IMG/VR virus record: IMGVR_UViG_3300042294_002897
Location: 1 to 56,040 of that record
DNA length: 56,040 nt
Strand: one strand, 5' to 3'
DNA from: a virus
Positions within the stretch are counted from its first letter, which is position 1; each line of letters starts with the position of its first letter. This document shows, one piece after another, positions 1 through 8,003 of the stretch. The notes below the pieces were generated by a model. That model saw only the letters and a list, made by a program, of their open reading frames with translations, was not told the DNA's origin and did no database searches. Position numbers and translations under genes: made by a program.

Positions 1-710
1 AAAATTTATCACTTCAAGATATTCGTTTTGCTAGAACGATCAATCGTATTCAAAAATGTATGATTGCTGAACTAAATAAAATCGCAATAATTCATTTATT
101 TCTTTTAGGGTTTGAGGATGAACTAGGTTCATTTCAATTGTCTTTGACCAATCCATCAAAACAAGCTGATTTACTTACTGTGGAAGTTTGGAAAGAAAAA
201 ATGTTATTGTATCGAGATGCTGTTACAAAAATTGAGGGAATTGCACCTGTATCTAATGCTTGGGCTAAAAAACACATACTTGGTTTCTCTGACGATGAAA
301 TCAAATTGGATCTTAACCAACAAAGAATGGAGATCGCAGTTGCCGCTGAGTTGGCAAATACTCCTAACGTTATTAATAGAACGGGTATATTTGATAATAT
401 TGATAAACTGTACAGTAAATCAGTTTTAAGTGGTGAAACCGCCACGAGTGGATCTGTTCCACCTGGTGGTGCAGAACCTTTACCACCTATGGGTGGTGAA
501 TTAGGCGGTATGGCACCTGGCCCTGGTGGTGAAACACTTCCTCCTCCTGAAGAACCGACATTGGCTCCTGAAAATACAAAGATGTCCACAAATATTATTC
601 TAGAAAGATTGGAAATCGAAGAAAAAAGTGAGATTGATTTTGATAAAGGAGAAAAAATATTACAATCAATAAGTCAAGTATTGGATAAATTGTCGGACGA
701 TAATATTTAA
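1..710 (+). CDS. 20: Portal vertex protein, T4 gp20-like (5' end outside window)
   Basis: The reading frame is already open at base 3, so the gene begins before the window; this is only the C-terminal ~235 residues. The segment DIRFARTINRIQKC followed by ELNKIAIIHLFLLGF matches the conserved C-terminal part of T4-type portal proteins, which form the dodecameric ring through which DNA enters the head. The last ~90 residues change to a Pro/Gly-rich linker (GGAEPLPPMGGELGG, PGPGGETLPPPEEP) followed by a charged tail, typical of marine T4-like portals. It is the first gene of a head module whose order (20, 21, 22, 23) matches T4. The family call is from remembered motifs and gene order. Confidence 0.88.
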   Translation, partial: NLSLQDIRFARTINRIQKCMIAELNKIAIIHLFLLGFEDELGSFQLSLTNPSKQADLLTVEVWKEKMLLYRDAVTKIEGIAPVSNAWAKKHILGFSDDEIKLDLNQQRMEIAVAAELANTPNVINRTGIFDNIDKLYSKSVLSGETATSGSVPPGGAEPLPPMGGELGGMAPGPGGETLPPPEEPTLAPENTKMSTNIILERLEIEEKSEIDFDKGEKILQSISQVLDKLSDDNI

Positions 711-722
711 TAAATAAACATT

Positions 723-1424
723 ATGAAATTCGGAGAACTTTTTTCATCAATAGAAGATCATCTAATCTCGTCATACCAAAATGGTATTTTCGAACAGGAA
801 ATTAAAAAATTCAAGAAATTGGTTCTTGAAAATAAAGGTTTAACTTCTGTATTTTATCACTATCAATCATTAAAAAACACAAGGTCTTTAGATAAGGACA
901 CTGCTGAAATTTTTATTCAAGAATCTGTAAAACAGATTGAAGAAAATAAAAAATCGGTGAAGAAAAAATTGGCCGAATTTTGGGTTAAAGAAATCAAAAC
1001 TGATAACATATACGAGGATATTGATAATTTAATTTATCCTGATTTCACAAATTTGGTGGAGTGTGCACACTCTAAAAAAAGGTTAATTAATCAACTTTCA
1101 GAAGATACAGAAAAGAAAGAAAATATCAATTTACCAATTAATTCTATTCTAAAGATAGCAAATAGTACCGCATCTAACTATATTTCAAATTTAGATGAAA
1201 ATACTCAAAAAGAGTTGATGAGTATTTTGACAGAGAGTGAAGAAACTCTACAAAAAAAATATGACGAATTCAAAACCAACACTATCAATAAATTACTAGA
1301 CATCTCAAAAGAAAATACTGAAGACATTTCTTCAAAAATTCAAGAAACCATCAGTACCATTGAGAAAGAAACTTTTGATAGGATTAACTTCGTAAGGTTA
1401 AAAAACCTATACGAGAGTTTGTAA
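723..1424 (+). CDS. Hypothetical helical protein between portal and protease
   Basis: A 233-residue, Lys/Glu-rich protein that I do not recognise. Much of it should be helical, and the second half (about residues 165-225) looks like coiled coil with regular Leu/Ile spacing. It starts with ATG 12 bases after the portal stop, in an A/T-rich context without a Shine-Dalgarno, so it is probably co-transcribed with the portal gene. In T4 the small prohead core genes 67 and 68 occupy the same place between 20 and 21, so a minor core or head-assembly role is a positional guess only. Confidence 0.7.
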   Translation: MKFGELFSSIEDHLISSYQNGIFEQEIKKFKKLVLENKGLTSVFYHYQSLKNTRSLDKDTAEIFIQESVKQIEENKKSVKKKLAEFWVKEIKTDNIYEDIDNLIYPDFTNLVECAHSKKRLINQLSEDTEKKENINLPINSILKIANSTASNYISNLDENTQKELMSILTESEETLQKKYDEFKTNTINKLLDISKENTEDISSKIQETISTIEKETFDRINFVRLKNLYESL

Positions 1425-1426
1425 AT

Positions 1427-1618
1427 TTACCCCTCAGAACTACGTTTTTTTTGTATAAACTGAGCTTTTAGAATTTCTTTTCTTCTTTTTTGAGATTTAC
1501 TTTCATGAGATAATCTTGATAAAAGAATTTCATTCTGTTTGGTTCTGATTATTTTTCCTTTCAATAATTTGAGGCTTTTGTCGAGATTCGACGCACCATT
1601 AATTTTTATTATTATCAT
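1427..1618 (-). CDS. rpsU: Ribosomal protein bS21, phage-encoded
   Basis: A 63-residue basic protein with the bS21 layout: a short N-terminal strand (MIIIKINGASNLDKSLKLLK), a basic middle, and the family signature RRKEILKAQFIQKK near the C-terminus. bS21 sits on the 30S platform near the anti-Shine-Dalgarno end of 16S rRNA. In flavobacteria, bS21 with bS6 and bS18 sequesters that tail. The gene lies alone on the minus strand, convergent with the upstream gene (2-base gap), inside the head module. Its own start has no visible Shine-Dalgarno. It could replace host bS21 on ribosomes during infection; that is inference. Confidence 0.85.
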   Translation of the reverse strand: MIIIKINGASNLDKSLKLLKGKIIRTKQNEILLSRLSHESKSQKRRKEILKAQFIQKKRSSEG

Positions 1619-1715
1619 ATCAACTAATTATATTAATAATGGAAAAAATTTGATTTATATCAATATTATAACTATTTTTTTGAAAAAAAATAAACCATTG
1701 TTATGAAGTTAATTA

Positions 1716-2165
1716 ATGAAAAAAGGCAAAACGTGTAAATTAAATGGATTTACAAAATTAAAAAGTACGTACGGTACGGTGGATTCAAGAACATTTAAAT
1801 CATTGTATTTGAATATCCAAAGTTGGGTAACACCCAAAAAAAATGTTGAAAATTGGTCGAGAGTCATAAACATATTAAATAGAGAAATCAAAGAAACCAT
1901 AGGTGATTTTTTAGATCTTAATTTATTTCAATCTACATTCATTTGTGATTTAGATCTTAGAACTAGTGGTCTTGTTATGGGTAAAAAAAGTTTTATGAAT
2001 TTAGAAATAACTTTTTTCGTAAATAAAAATGTTGAGTTCAAATCTCTGATCTTAAAAAAACATTTGCAAGATATAACTTCTTTTATAAATTCCCATAATT
2101 TTTCTCAAAATATTTATTTCGATTTTGAAAAAACAAAAAAAACAAAAACAATCGAAACTACCTAA
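1716..2165 (+). CDS. Hypothetical protein upstream of the prohead protease
   Basis: A 149-residue mixed alpha/beta protein that I do not recognise. The N-terminal ~60 residues are basic (MKKGKTCKLNGFTKLKS) and aromatic (LYLNIQSWVTP), and the C-terminus is a Lys/Thr-rich tail. The ATG is preceded by an A-rich, Shine-Dalgarno-free stretch. A TTG at 1650 lies 20 bases before a TATTTTTT at 1673, a near match to the Bacteroidota promoter pattern, so this gene may have its own early-type promoter. It lies between divergent bS21 and the protease gene; function unknown. Confidence 0.65.
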   Translation: MKKGKTCKLNGFTKLKSTYGTVDSRTFKSLYLNIQSWVTPKKNVENWSRVINILNREIKETIGDFLDLNLFQSTFICDLDLRTSGLVMGKKSFMNLEITFFVNKNVEFKSLILKKHLQDITSFINSHNFSQNIYFDFEKTKKTKTIETT

Positions 2166-2176
2166 TATTTATTTAT
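2166..2176 (+). promoter_or_regulatory. Candidate late promoter, TATTTAT motif
   Basis: TATTTATTTAT begins 20 bases upstream of the protease ATG. The same core occurs at a similar distance before eight other genes in this window and is proposed to be the site read by the gp55-like sigma factor. Confidence 0.5.
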
Positions 2177-2185
2177 AAATTTTTT

Positions 2186-2917
2186 ATGAAAATATTAGGA
2201 CCAAATGAAGTGGGAAAAGGTATCTTGATTGAGATGGATGCAGGATTTGTGTCTGCCACAGATCACAGAAACATAAAAGTTTTAGAAGAACAAAAAACTC
2301 AATTAGATTATTCAAAACCTTTTGAATTCTATGCTGTATTACAAAAATATAATACACCAAATAGAAATGGTAGAATTTATCCAGAACAAATTCTTAAAAG
2401 AGAAGCTGAGAACTACAAAAAATTAATTAAGAAAGGAGTTGCACTATCTGAATTAAACCATCCAGAGTCTTCATTGATTGATTTAGACCGAGTGTCTCAC
2501 ATAATTAGTGACTTATGGTGGGAAGGTCAAATGTTACTTGGAAAACTAAAACTTTTAACGTCACCTGGATTTCATGAGAGGGGGATTGTATCAACCAAGG
2601 GAGATCAGGCTGCAAATTTACTAAGACAAGGAGTAACTTTAGGGATATCATCTAGGGGTGTTGGGTCTCTGAAAAAAGTTGGAGAACAAAACGAAGTTCA
2701 AAAGGATTTTGAATTAATATGTTTCGACTTAGTTTCTTCACCTTCCACACCAGGAGCTTATTTGTTCTCAAACATTGACGATCGACATTCATTCGATGAA
2801 AATATCGAAGAAGAAAAAAAATTAAGACAGATATCGTCAGAATCCACTGATAACACAAATCCTATGAATCGGTCTATTGACTTGATGAATAAATTGAATA
2901 ACTTTTTAAGAAAATAA
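2186..2917 (+). CDS. 21: Prohead core protease, T4 gp21-like
   Basis: A 243-residue protein with the conserved blocks of T4-type prohead proteases: YNTPNRNGRIYP (residues 55-66), ALSELNHPESS (86-96, candidate catalytic His92), VSHIISDLWW (103-112), GISSRGVGS (153-161, candidate catalytic Ser155 or Ser156) and ICFDLVSSPSTPGAYLF (178-194). The enzyme degrades the scaffold core and trims the capsid protein during head maturation. It lies just before the scaffold and capsid genes, as in T4. The C-terminal ~50 residues are a charged tail that may be removed by self-processing. It is preceded by a candidate late promoter. Confidence 0.93.
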   Translation: MKILGPNEVGKGILIEMDAGFVSATDHRNIKVLEEQKTQLDYSKPFEFYAVLQKYNTPNRNGRIYPEQILKREAENYKKLIKKGVALSELNHPESSLIDLDRVSHIISDLWWEGQMLLGKLKLLTSPGFHERGIVSTKGDQAANLLRQGVTLGISSRGVGSLKKVGEQNEVQKDFELICFDLVSSPSTPGAYLFSNIDDRHSFDENIEEEKKLRQISSESTDNTNPMNRSIDLMNKLNNFLRK

Positions 2918-2920
2918 TTT

Positions 2921-3133
2921 ATGGAAGATTCTAAATATTTTGTATGTAAAGTACAATACGATCTACCTGATGAAAATTCAGGTAAGATCAAAAAAATCAC
3001 TGAAATGAAATTGGTACGAGCAATTTCAGTTACTGATGTCGAGGCAAAAGTGACTGGAAAGTATCAAGGCTTTCAACATGATTGGCGAATAACGTCAGTG
3101 ATTGAGAGTAAAATCGATGAAGTGATCGAGTAA
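2921..3133 (+). CDS. DUF4494-like small protein
   Basis: A 70-residue protein of the form YFVCKVQYD...GKIKKITEMKLVRAISVTDVEAKVT...WRITSVIESKIDEVIE. This resembles DUF4494, a family I know from Bacteroidota genomes and their phages (WFECKVRYE...KKVTEPYLVDALSFTEAEAR); function is unknown. This copy is shorter than the usual cellular ~150 residues. It starts 3 bases after the protease stop, so it is translationally linked to that gene, and it is the last gene before a terminator. The family assignment is from memory of the sequence pattern. Confidence 0.7.
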   Translation: MEDSKYFVCKVQYDLPDENSGKIKKITEMKLVRAISVTDVEAKVTGKYQGFQHDWRITSVIESKIDEVIE

Positions 3134-3138
3134 AAATG

Positions 3139-3168
3139 AACCCCACCAAAGAGTGGGGTTTTTTTTTG
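3139..3168 (+). terminator. Rho-independent terminator after the protease unit
   Basis: An 8-bp perfect stem AACCCCAC / GTGGGGTT with a 6-base loop (CAAAGA) is followed directly by a run of seven further T. It ends the 20-21 transcription unit and separates it from the scaffold gene, which has its own candidate promoter. Confidence 0.9.
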
Positions 3169-3223
3169 TTTAATTTTTTTACAATAAAAATTGTAAAAAT
3201 CAATATTTTTTGCGCTATGGATA

Positions 3224-3234
3224 TATTTATATGG
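3224..3234 (+). promoter_or_regulatory. Candidate late promoter before scaffold gene
   Basis: TATTTATATGG lies 27 bases upstream of the gp22-like ATG and just downstream of a strong terminator, so the scaffold and capsid genes need a start here. It carries the core TATTTAT; the trailing bases differ from the NNTA form seen at other sites. Confidence 0.5.
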
Positions 3235-3250
3235 AAAAATTTAATATTTT

Positions 3251-4795
3251 ATGGCAGACAAAAAGTCATTAGTAGAAGAAGCTCTTCTTCAGATGAAAAA
3301 TCTAGAAGATGTTGTAACTGAAAACGCAAAAGGAATACTTGCTTCAACAATGAAGGAAGAAATCTCTGAGCTAGTAAAAGAGTCGTTAAAGACTAAAAAT
3401 AAACTAAAAGAACAAGCTGAACCTGAAATAGATTCTGACGATGAAATGGATATGGATTCTGAAGAAGAAATTGATATTGATTCTGAAGATGAAATGGATA
3501 TGGACTCTGAAGATGAAATGGATATGGACTCTGAAGATGAAATGGATATGGACTCTGAAGATGAAATGGATATGGATTCCGACGAATTAGATATCGACAT
3601 TGAAGATGAAGATGTTGTAGAAATCCCTGATGACGCATCGATGGAAGACGTATTAAGTGTTTTCAAAAAAATGGGTCCATCTGATAGAATTATCGTGAAA
3701 AAAGAAGGTGATAAAATTCACCTTGATGACGAAGAAGAAGATGTAGAATATATCATCTCAACAAACGAATCTATTACCGAAAAAATGTCCGATTCCCAAA
3801 TGGACCAAATCATGAATGATATTTTCTCAGAAGAAATGGATGAGGAAATGGATGAGGAAATGGATGAAGAAATGGATGAGGAAATGGATGAAGAAATGGA
3901 TGAGGTTGTGTATGAAATTTCTATGGATGAGGAAGACACAGATGACGAAATCGATGAAGAAGATATGGAGGAATCTATGTATGAATCAAAAAGTGGTATG
4001 AAACCAATAATGTTTTCAAATTGGAAATCCGAAACCAAAGAATCTACAACTACAAAACCAAAAGAAAAAGAAAAAGTTGAAACTGGTAAAGATAAAAAAC
4101 GCAGTCCTTTCCATAGACCAGGTGAAAAAACAGCCCCTAAAGCTAAAAAAACTGAAACAAAAGAGGGTATAGGAAAAATACAACCTACAGGAAAAGCTAA
4201 AGGTACTGGAATGAATCTTTCTCCCAAGAAATTTGAATATAAGGAAGGTAAGAAACATGACATTTCTGCTGTGGAAAAAAGAATCGCCGGAGCTTTCTCA
4301 AAAGGTGAAACTAAAGAAGCCGCTAGAACACTAAGTAACGGAACTAGAAATTACGGACTGAGAAAAGGTTTACCAAAAGCTAAAGTAATTCCAAATTCGG
4401 CAGTTAGTGAAGAAGTTCAATCTCTAAGACAGAAGAATGTTGAGTATCAAAAAGCTTTGAATGTCTTCAGAGAAAAACTTAATGAGGTTGCTGTTTTCAA
4501 TTCCAATTTGGCTTATGCAACTAGATTGTTCACAGAACATCCTACTTCAAAACAAGAAAAAATTAACATTCTTAGAAGGTTTGATGATGTTGAATCAATC
4601 AAAGAATCCAAAAATCTTTACAATTCAATTAAAAACGAATTAACAAATTCCTCGAAAAATGTTGTGACTGAATCTATGGAAAAAATCGAAAAAACACATA
4701 GTTCAGGTTCTTCACAAAATTTAATCGAATCAAAAACTTATGAAAATCCTCAGTTCTTGAGAATGAAGGATATCATGCAAAAAATAAACAAATAA
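3251..4795 (+). CDS. 22: Prohead core scaffolding protein, T4 gp22-like
   Basis: A 514-residue, strongly acidic, low-complexity protein placed between protease and capsid genes, the position of T4 gene 22. Residues ~60-120 are Asp/Ser/Met repeats and ~193-220 are DEEM repeats; the middle (~250-360) is Lys/Thr/Pro-rich. The folded C-terminal part (~385-465) contains LRQKNVEYQKALNVFREKLNE and NSNLAYATRLFTEHPTS, a pattern I associate with scaffold proteins of marine T4-like phages. The core would shape the prohead and then be digested by gp21. It is nearly twice the length of T4 gp22 (269 residues), mainly because of the repeats. Confidence 0.85.
   Translation: MADKKSLVEEALLQMKNLEDVVTENAKGILASTMKEEISELVKESLKTKNKLKEQAEPEIDSDDEMDMDSEEEIDIDSEDEMDMDSEDEMDMDSEDEMDMDSEDEMDMDSDELDIDIEDEDVVEIPDDASMEDVLSVFKKMGPSDRIIVKKEGDKIHLDDEEEDVEYIISTNESITEKMSDSQMDQIMNDIFSEEMDEEMDEEMDEEMDEEMDEEMDEVVYEISMDEEDTDDEIDEEDMEESMYESKSGMKPIMFSNWKSETKESTTTKPKEKEKVETGKDKKRSPFHRPGEKTAPKAKKTETKEGIGKIQPTGKAKGTGMNLSPKKFEYKEGKKHDISAVEKRIAGAFSKGETKEAARTLSNGTRNYGLRKGLPKAKVIPNSAVSEEVQSLRQKNVEYQKALNVFREKLNEVAVFNSNLAYATRLFTEHPTSKQEKINILRRFDDVESIKESKNLYNSIKNELTNSSKNVVTESMEKIEKTHSSGSSQNLIESKTYENPQFLRMKDIMQKINK
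3431..3574 (+). repeat. 24-base tandem repeat, six units, in scaffold gene
   Basis: Six consecutive 24-base units encode DSxxExDx octapeptides; four units (3479-3574) encode DSEDEMDM and differ only at a C/T position. Near-identity at DNA level suggests recent expansion by slippage or unequal recombination, so the acidic tract length is likely variable between relatives. Confidence 0.9.
3830..3903 (+). repeat. 12-base tandem repeat (DEEM), about six units
   Basis: Units of GATGAGGAAATG or GATGAAGAAATG repeat in frame and encode (DEEM)n in the scaffold protein. This is a second, independent acidic expansion in the same gene, with only A/G differences between units. Confidence 0.88.
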
Positions 4796-4815
4796 ACAAA
4801 ACTAAATAAAAAAAA

Positions 4816-6678
4816 ATGGGTGCATTATTAGAAAGCGGTCTTGTTGGTAACATTGGGTTAAAACACCTCAAAGTTATCAAAGAAGATACAATCAACAAGT
4901 GGGACAAACTTGGGTTCTTAGAAGGACTAAAAGGTCATATGAAAGAAAACGTTGCTCAGTTATATGAGAACCAAGCGTCATTCTTGATAAACGAAGCGTC
5001 ATCGACTTCTGACAGTGGTTCTTTTGAAACCGTTGTATTTCCTATCGTAAGAAGGGTTTTCTCAAAACTTTTGGCAAACGATATCGTATCGGTACAAGCA
5101 ATGAACTTACCTATCGGTAAATTGTTCTACTTTGTTCCTAAAATTCAAGGTTATTCGGGTGGTACAGGTAATAATGATCTAGGTTGGGGTGGACAAAGTG
5201 GTGACCACTACGCTCCAATTGGTTCACCTGGTAACTATCCAGGAAATCAAAATGCAGGTTATACTGCTGCGGATGGTACAGGAACTTATAATCCTTACTA
5301 CAAAAAAGATCTTTACGATTTATTTTATGAGGGCGACGAAGCAACTTTAAATCCTCCAGGTCTTTTTGACTACTCCAAAGGACAATGGACTGCTGTTACA
5401 GCAAGTACAGTAACATACGCATGGGATGCTAGTGGATCTTTGATACCTTCAGGTTACACATCATCTGATTACCGTAAAGTCATTATTGTAATGAGTGGTT
5501 TTTCAAATGCTGGTGCTGGTCAATTAATTGGTCCTAATGGTAATACCATGGATACCGAAGAATTTTTATCTGGATTAAACATTTTTGGTGTTTCAACAAA
5601 TGCTACAACATCAGGTAATACTCTTGGTGTTGGAAATCCATACCTTTTTAGGGTTGTAACTCAAAAATATGGTAAAGGTATCGTTCAATACGGATCACAA
5701 ACCAATACCACATGGCCTATTGGTAACAACTCAGGTGGGGCTTATAATAACATTTGTGATGCTAATGGGTTTATCTATTTAGAAATTGATTTACAAGTTC
5801 CTGTGTGTATTTCTTGTGGACAAACAACGCCTGATGGTTATACAGGATCTACATTTTCTTCATCAGCAACAACTAATCAAGCTTTTATAGCAATTTATAG
5901 AGTTTATAAAGAGCTTGAATTTGAAGATAAAATTGGTGAAGTTTCTTTCGATTTAGAATCAGTTACAGTTTCTGTAACAGAACGTAAATTAAGAGCACAA
6001 TGGTCTCCTGAACTTGCTCAAGACGTTTCAGCGTTCCACAACATTGATGCGGAGGCTGAGCTTACAGCTCTTCTTTCTGAACAAGTTGCCGCAGAAATCG
6101 ACAGAGAAATTTTGAGAGATTTGAGAAAAGGTGCTGCTTGGAACTTGAGATGGGATTACAACGGTTGGAAGAGATTAGCTTCTACAGGAACGACTCCTTA
6201 TACTCAGAAAGATTGGAACCAAACACTTATTACCGCTATCAACCAATTGTCGGCACAAATCCATAAGTCGACATTGAGAGGTGGTGCTAACTGGATCGTT
6301 TGTTCTTCTGAGATTTCAGCGATATTTGATGATTTGGAATATTTCCACGTATCAAACGCTGCTCCTGAGCAAGATCAATACAACATGGGTATTGAGAGAA
6401 TTGGTACACTATCCGGTAGATATCAGGTTTACAGAGATCCATATTTCCCACCAAACCAACTTATCATCGGTCACAAAGGTACTTCGTTGTTAGACACAGG
6501 TTACATTTACGCTCCGTATGTGCCTCTACAATTGACGCCTACTATGTACAATCCGTTCAACTTTACACCTATCAAAGGTATAATGACAAGATACGCTAAG
6601 AAAATGGTTAACAACCGTTTCTATGGTCGTGTGACTTGTGACGGTATCCGTACTTTCGATTTGAGAGAATTACGTTAA
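4816..6678 (+). CDS. 23: Major capsid protein, T4 gp23-like
   Basis: A 620-residue protein with T4-type capsid signatures: FETVVFPIVRRVFSKLLAND (about residues 70-89), LARFVxV-type blocks such as MNLPIGKLFYFVPK, and a C-terminal half with ERKLRAQWSPELAQDV, AEIDREILRDL, and NRFYGRVTCDGIRTFDL. The sequence FLINE|ASS gives a likely gp21 cleavage site after Glu60, close to the site in T4 gp23 (after Glu65). It is longer than T4 gp23 (521 residues) because of a Gly/Asn/Thr-rich insertion around residues 105-350, probably a surface domain. It follows the scaffold gene by 20 bases without a promoter motif and ends at a strong terminator. Confidence 0.95.
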   Translation: MGALLESGLVGNIGLKHLKVIKEDTINKWDKLGFLEGLKGHMKENVAQLYENQASFLINEASSTSDSGSFETVVFPIVRRVFSKLLANDIVSVQAMNLPIGKLFYFVPKIQGYSGGTGNNDLGWGGQSGDHYAPIGSPGNYPGNQNAGYTAADGTGTYNPYYKKDLYDLFYEGDEATLNPPGLFDYSKGQWTAVTASTVTYAWDASGSLIPSGYTSSDYRKVIIVMSGFSNAGAGQLIGPNGNTMDTEEFLSGLNIFGVSTNATTSGNTLGVGNPYLFRVVTQKYGKGIVQYGSQTNTTWPIGNNSGGAYNNICDANGFIYLEIDLQVPVCISCGQTTPDGYTGSTFSSSATTNQAFIAIYRVYKELEFEDKIGEVSFDLESVTVSVTERKLRAQWSPELAQDVSAFHNIDAEAELTALLSEQVAAEIDREILRDLRKGAAWNLRWDYNGWKRLASTGTTPYTQKDWNQTLITAINQLSAQIHKSTLRGGANWIVCSSEISAIFDDLEYFHVSNAAPEQDQYNMGIERIGTLSGRYQVYRDPYFPPNQLIIGHKGTSLLDTGYIYAPYVPLQLTPTMYNPFNFTPIKGIMTRYAKKMVNNRFYGRVTCDGIRTFDLRELR

Positions 6679-6696
6679 TCTTCTCAATGGTAATTG

Positions 6697-6730
6697 AAAA
6701 GGGGACAAGAAATTGTCCCCTTTTTTTTTT
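6697..6730. terminator. Strong bidirectional terminator after capsid gene
   Basis: A perfect 12-bp stem AAAAGGGGACAA / TTGTCCCCTTTT with a GAAA loop continues into a run of T on the plus strand. The A-run at the other side gives a U-tract for the minus-strand gene that ends at 6729, so it can serve both convergent units. Confidence 0.93.
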
Positions 6731-6968
6731 AGGTTTCAGACTTTGAAATTGGGGAAAATAGAATTCTCAAAGATTTAGATATAACTTCACTTTCTTTTAG
6801 TGAAAATATTCCATTTATGTGAGCATAATTTAGAGCTTGTTGAATACAATAAGTGGCTTGAGCAGAATTAATTTCATCAATAAATTTTGACAGATTTTCT
6901 TCAGAGTCATAATTTATAGAACCAAATAAAGTTCCTAAAATTTTTGAATTTTGTTGTTCATTTTCCAT
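6729..6968 (-). CDS. Small hypothetical protein convergent with capsid gene
   Basis: A 79-residue acidic helical protein (MENEQQNSKILGTLFG...) that I do not recognise. The ATG at 6968 is chosen because an upstream alternative at 6995 would run through the divergent promoter region of the next plus-strand gene. Its stop overlaps the U-tract side of the capsid terminator. No domain visible. Confidence 0.6.
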   Translation of the reverse strand: MENEQQNSKILGTLFGSINYDSEENLSKFIDEINSAQATYCIQQALNYAHINGIFSLKESEVISKSLRILFSPISKSET

Positions 6969-6976
6969 ACGTAAGG

Positions 6977-6987
6977 TATTTATGGTA
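6977..6987 (+). promoter_or_regulatory. Candidate late promoter, TATTTATGGTA
   Basis: A full match to TATTTATNNTA, 26 bases upstream of the ATG at 7003, placed exactly at a strand switch. This position also argues against the in-frame ATG at 6982, which lies inside the motif. Confidence 0.55.
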
Positions 6988-7002
6988 ATATACATAAAAA
7001 AA

Positions 7003-7581
7003 ATGAATAATCAACTCAGGGAGGATTTAGCTGTTTGGTTTGGAACCAAAAAGAAAAAAAAGGGGACCAAACAACCACAAGGACCTTGGGTTAATATTTG
7101 TAGAAAAAAAGAGGGTGGTGGACATCCACCATGTGGGAGAGGAGATACTGACAAAGGTGCGTATCCGAAATGTAGAGCTAAAGGAGTTGCATCAAGAATG
7201 ACTGACGCTCAAAAGAAATCCGCATGTCAGCAAAAAAGAACTGCAGAAAAAAAAGACACACAATCAGGTAAAGGTCAAAAACCTGTATACACATCATATA
7301 AACCCAAAAAAACTAAAAAAAATGAGGCTATGAGAGCCATGATTAAAAATCTTCTGCAGGAAACAATAAATAGAAAACAAATGCTTGAATTAGGTACTTT
7401 AGTAGAATTAGAACATACTAAAAATCCTACCAAGGCCAAAAAAATAGCCAAAGATCACTTGGATCAAAATTCTAAATATTATTGTCTTATGTTTAGAATA
7501 GGACTAATTGATGAAAAAGACGCCAAAAAAATGGCAAAAGAAATATGTCCTACGATTCAAGAAAATGAAGAATACCTCTGA
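7003..7581 (+). CDS. Two-domain basic protein, DUF5872-like and DUF5661-like
   Basis: A 192-residue protein with two parts. Residues ~25-90 (GPWVNICRKK, GGHPPCGRGDTDKGAYPKC, SRMTDAQKKSACQQKRTAEKK) resemble a Cys-containing basic module I recall as DUF5872, frequent in aquatic phages. Residues ~125-190 (ELGTLVELEHTKNPTKAKKIAKDHLDQNSKYY) resemble DUF5661, usually written as GxxVExEHTxDPxxAxxIAxDHLxExPxYY. Neither has a defined function that I know. The start at 7003 is set by the promoter motif just upstream. Its last 32 bases overlap the convergent gene at 7550. Confidence 0.75.
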   Translation: MNNQLREDLAVWFGTKKKKKGTKQPQGPWVNICRKKEGGGHPPCGRGDTDKGAYPKCRAKGVASRMTDAQKKSACQQKRTAEKKDTQSGKGQKPVYTSYKPKKTKKNEAMRAMIKNLLQETINRKQMLELGTLVELEHTKNPTKAKKIAKDHLDQNSKYYCLMFRIGLIDEKDAKKMAKEICPTIQENEEYL

Positions 7582-7954
7582 GTGAATATTTGATATTTTG
7601 GGTTATTTTTTTTTCCATCATAGATCTTTTCAATTCAATTTTTTCATTGAATCTGTCGACTAGTTTGCCGTGTAGAAATTCGTTCATAAATACTGTATAA
7701 GCACAATGGTCATTTACAATATTCACATTAACTGAATCAATAGTGACAAACAAATTTTTGGACTCGTTTTTGATGTACCTTTTATTTGTGATAGGTGTCA
7801 TTAAAAGTTCACTCGATTCATCGTCAATCAAATTCATACAAATTTTGAGAGCAATTATTTCGTAACGAGACTCCATTTTGGGTCTATAATACCTCAGACC
7901 TTGGATATAAATTTTTTTGAAGTACCTTTTGATTTTCAAGTATAATTTTTTCAT
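7550..7954 (-). CDS. Hypothetical basic protein with its own host-type promoter
   Basis: A 134-residue, Lys/Arg-rich protein with an N-terminal amphipathic basic stretch (MKKLYLKIKRYFKKIY) and a mixed alpha/beta body; not recognised. The open frame extends further upstream, but there it overlaps the conserved C-terminal coding part of the neighbouring gene, and a host-type promoter lies at 7972-8003, so ATG 7954 is preferred. The 3' end overlaps the convergent plus-strand gene by 32 bases. Probably an early or host-directed gene; inference. Confidence 0.55.
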   Translation of the reverse strand: MKKLYLKIKRYFKKIYIQGLRYYRPKMESRYEIIALKICMNLIDDESSELLMTPITNKRYIKNESKNLFVTIDSVNVNIVNDHCAYTVFMNEFLHGKLVDRFNEKIELKRSMMEKKITQNIKYSLRGILHFLES

Positions 7955-7971
7955 GGTTTGGTTTAGTCCCA

Positions 7972-8003
7972 CAAATATAATAGACTTGACTGAATAATCC
8001 AAA
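7972..8003 (-). promoter_or_regulatory. Bacteroidota-type sigma-A promoter
   Basis: On the minus strand TTTGG is followed, 20 bases after its TTG, by TATATTTG, an exact fit to the Bacteroidota consensus TTG-N19-21-TAnnTTTG. Transcription would start near 7966, about 12 bases upstream of the ATG at 7954. Confidence 0.6.

Noticed and set aside
134-589. Minus-strand frame opposite the portal C-terminus
   Set aside because: Produced by Gly/Pro-rich coding sequence on the other strand; the plus-strand frame has the family signature.
1703-1738. Eleven-codon frame starting at ATG 1703
   Set aside because: Too short and overlaps the start of the 149-residue gene; no sign of leader-peptide features.
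3289-3666. Long minus-strand reading frame rich in Ser/Ile opposite the scaffold repeats
   Set aside because: It is the antisense shadow of the in-frame 24-base acidic repeats; no independent start context or family pattern.
3718-4263. Another long Ser-rich minus-strand frame opposite the scaffold gene
   Set aside because: Same cause: repeats free of stop codons in other frames.
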